A stretch of DNA of 64,000 bases from Microseira wollei NIES-4236. GTDB taxonomy: Bacteria; Cyanobacteriota; Cyanobacteriia; Cyanobacteriales; Aerosakkonemataceae. Both the position numbers and the translations under genes were made by a program. The stretch is taken from assembly GCF_020521235.1 (NCBI RefSeq), contig NZ_BLAY01000001.1:151132-215131 (forward strand). The letters run 5' to 3'. Shown here piece after piece: positions 62,662 to 64,000 of the stretch (positions are counted from its first letter, which is position 1; each line of letters begins with the position of its first letter). The notes beneath the pieces were generated by a model, which saw only the letters and a program-made list of their open reading frames with translations, made no database searches and was not told the DNA's origin.

Positions 62662-63369
62662 CTACATTTCAACAGGGTGCTGACCGTAAAAAGGTATCGC
62701 TTCTGACCAATGAGGACGCAACCCTTTTTGCCAATCCAAATAAGCTAATTCTAATAATTCTAACACAGATGCACCCTGGTTGTTTTCAGCTTTAATCAAT
62801 TGATAAGAATTAGGCCAAGTTTCCAAAGTTTTTTGCCAAACATCTGGCTTCATTACCTTGTCTGGCAATAGCTGAATTAAACCAGAATTATCTGAGGCAA
62901 ATTGATAAATTGCTGTAAATATTTCACCGCGATGGGCGTTCAACTGTACTGCAATATCTTCTTGAACCTGGGGAGGCATAGCCTCCCTACTCTCGTTCCC
63001 AGGCTCCAGCCTGGGAACGAGATCAGAGAGGCTCTGCCTCAGTTGACGACTGGTGGAAGATCTCAGCCAAGCTACAGCCGCCAAAGTAGAAATAGCAAAT
63101 AAAGGAATTTCCAACTGTTGCGCGAGAGTGCGAGCCGTTACAACGCCGATGCGCGTACCCGTGAAGCTTCCGGGGCCTTTTGCTACGGCGATAAATGCCA
63201 AATCTGCCCATGTTTGGGGTCGGATAAATTCGGCTAAATATTGATGCAAATGGGTGGAGAGTTCCCGACCTAAATCTTTGACTAAACAGCGGGAATCACC
63301 GGCAAAATTGCTGATGGCTAGACCTAATTCGGAACTGGTTGTATGAAGTGCAAGGCTGTATTTAGTCAT
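62662..63369 (-). CDS. tsaB: tRNA threonylcarbamoyladenosine biosynthesis protein TsaB
   Basis: A 235-residue ASKHA-fold protein that partners TsaD in making the t6A base of ANN-decoding tRNAs. N-terminal LALHTTSSELGLAIS, then GPGSFTGTRIGVVTARTLAQ, and the DIAVQLNAHRGEIFTAIY strand are diagnostic. The ATG at 63369 is preferred over TTG at 63384. Between the AAVAWL helix and DIAVQL, about 25 residues (LSDLVPRLEPGNESREAMPP) are encoded by a REP-like palindrome (GTTCCCAGGCT... AGCCTGGGAAC, 62995-63019), inserted in frame in the variable loop; the rest is normal, so the protein is probably functional. Confidence 0.92.
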   Translation of the reverse strand: MTKYSLALHTTSSELGLAISNFAGDSRCLVKDLGRELSTHLHQYLAEFIRPQTWADLAFIAVAKGPGSFTGTRIGVVTARTLAQQLEIPLFAISTLAAVAWLRSSTSRQLRQSLSDLVPRLEPGNESREAMPPQVQEDIAVQLNAHRGEIFTAIYQFASDNSGLIQLLPDKVMKPDVWQKTLETWPNSYQLIKAENNQGASVLELLELAYLDWQKGLRPHWSEAIPFYGQHPVEM

Positions 63370-63565
63370 GAGCGCGCTAGTCAAAATTTAACTTTGGGCT
63401 GGTAGTAGGCAATGTCAACGCCTACTAAAAAGGGTTCAACTCGCCCTTATTAACACGAAAAAACCGGATTTCTGGATTAGCAAATATTAGCACCTTGAGA
63501 GTGATTTATGAAAAAAAATTCGCTCCGCCGAAGGCGGAAGAAAGAAAAGAGAAAAGAAAAAAGAG

Positions 63566-63590
63566 TAAAGGGCAAAAGGGCAAAAGGGTA
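63566..63590. repeat. GGGCAAAA tandem repeat
   Basis: Three copies of GGGCAAAA in a purine-rich stretch (63510-63610); the same kind occurs at 21739-21780 (GGGGCAAAA). The interval 63370-63676 carries no gene. Confidence 0.6.
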
Positions 63591-63676
63591 GAGAAGAAGA
63601 GTCCTCGCAAAAGAAACCAGAAACCCAGAAACCGAAATGGCGGAAACTAAGAAGCCGAAGACCAAGTCCCCGGAAA

Positions 63677-63899
63677 CTAAGCAACCGCAACGCGAAAACC
63701 GCAATTCCTGACCCTAAGGCCCAGCGCGTCCCAGTTGCGGCTGGCACTGCGGCAAAAGACCGCATCGACGTACCACGAACCTCCACGCCGCACTCGGTTT
63801 TCAGATCCACCAGTTTCCCAGGAACTTCCGTCACAGGGTGCGCCGTTATAGTTATTGTGCCAGCGATCGCTACACCAGTTAGAGTCGATAGGAGCGTTA
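63677..63899 (-). pseudogene. C-terminal exon/fragment of a formylglycine-generating-enzyme-like protein
   Basis: On the minus strand, upstream of a TAG at 63679, the frame encodes NWCSDRWHNNYNGAP, RVRRGGSWYVDAVFCRSASR and NCGFRVAVA. This is the C-terminal signature of the FGE-sulfatase (SUMF1/EgtB-type) domain: the E/NWCSD, RGGSW, CRSA and GFR motifs in the right order. The upstream part is replaced, some ten codons before NWCSD, by a group II intron end. Whether the gene continues beyond the intron cannot be seen. FGE family members oxidise a cysteine of a target or act on small substrates; the domain is also common in phage- and repeat-associated cassettes. Confidence 0.75.
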
Positions 63900-63904
63900 C
63901 CACT

Positions 63905-64000
63905 CTTACCTCTCCTTCAAAACCGGACGTGAGACTTTCACCTCATCCGGCTCCTCAATAATTCCACCCTTGTCATGGGTGCGATTCAAAACAGGTTATC
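63905..64000 (-). mobile_element. 3' end of a group II intron (domain V visible)
   Basis: On the minus strand, GAGCCGGATGAGGTGAAAG followed by TCTCACGTCCGGTTTT (63953 to 63919) is the 34-nt domain V hairpin of group II introns: GAGCCGGATGAG and CTCACGTCCGGTTT arms, a GAAA tetraloop, and the two-base AC-type bulge. A short domain VI-like region (GAAGGAGAGG) follows. The body of the intron, with any reverse transcriptase, lies beyond the window's right edge. Confidence 0.75.

Noticed and set aside
63487..63903. 138-codon minus-strand frame (MVTLLSTLTG...)
   Set aside because: It is out of frame with the formylglycine-generating-enzyme segment, which has the family motifs; the tail is repeat DNA.

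Overview
The window is chromosomal DNA of a cyanobacterium, most likely a filamentous one. The evidence is the zeta-carotene desaturase, a Psb28-type photosystem II factor, a truncated hmpF-like pilus-motility gene, many GCGATCGC (HIP1) sites, heptameric short tandem repeats (AATTAGC, AATTCCC) between genes, and a CHASE2/CHAT/DUF928/filamentous-haemagglutinin gene group. No rRNA or tRNA gene was recognised.

Layout. 1-1045: end of a TnpB-type mobile element that has cut into a gene. 1028-9.6 kb: a minus-strand RiPP (class II lanthipeptide) cluster: a LanM synthetase with a ProcM-like Cys-Cys-Gly zinc motif, two 96-residue NHLP-leader precursors with an identical 12-residue core (CTWGANCQSSIG), a small helical protein, two tandem sulfotransferases and a truncated third-gene family. 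No transporter or protease is seen; the left part is lost to the insertion or lies outside. 10-17.3 kb: truncated hmpF, a Uma2 nuclease-like gene, an SRPBCC protein next to crtQ (zds), and two conserved cyanobacterial genes. 17.6-24.6 kb: a decayed tnpB element, sufA, a TPR protein, two small conserved genes, an apparently intact tnpA/tnpB IS200/IS605 element, and a TIGR01777 epimerase. 24.7-36.1 kb: psb28-2, then a co-directional group of CHASE2 adenylate cyclase, DUF928 protein, secreted CHAT protease and filamentous haemagglutinin, interrupted by an IscB gene that has lost its HNH region together with a candidate HEARO/omega RNA. 36.4-46.5 kb: dxs, an ATPase with two in-frame stops plus an intact partner, mtnA, a retropepsin-like protease, an ABC-ATPase remnant, an HD hydrolase, a laforin-like phosphatase and a tandem PspA-like coiled coil. 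46.6-54.2 kb: an RTX/sugar-dehydrogenase fusion, two decayed STAND NTPases, minisatellites and small genes. 54.5-64 kb: a TerB-like protein, a histone-deacetylase homologue, gyrA, a large membrane protein, lnt, tsaB and, at the edge, a formylglycine-generating-enzyme fragment abutting a group II intron domain V.

How it fits together. Housekeeping genes (dxs, gyrA, mtnA, lnt, tsaB, sufA, crtQ) are intact and separated by accessory islands that are full of small repeats. At least four miniature inverted-repeat families are dispersed here; several copies enter coding sequences, supplying stop codons, new N-termini or in-frame insertions. Four TnpB/IscB genes are present, of which only one looks fully intact. 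The two most coherent accessory systems are the sulfotransferase-containing lanthipeptide cluster and the haemagglutinin-CHAT-DUF928-CHASE2 group.

All calls come from reading the sequence and its translations; no database search was run, and family names are from recognition of motifs.
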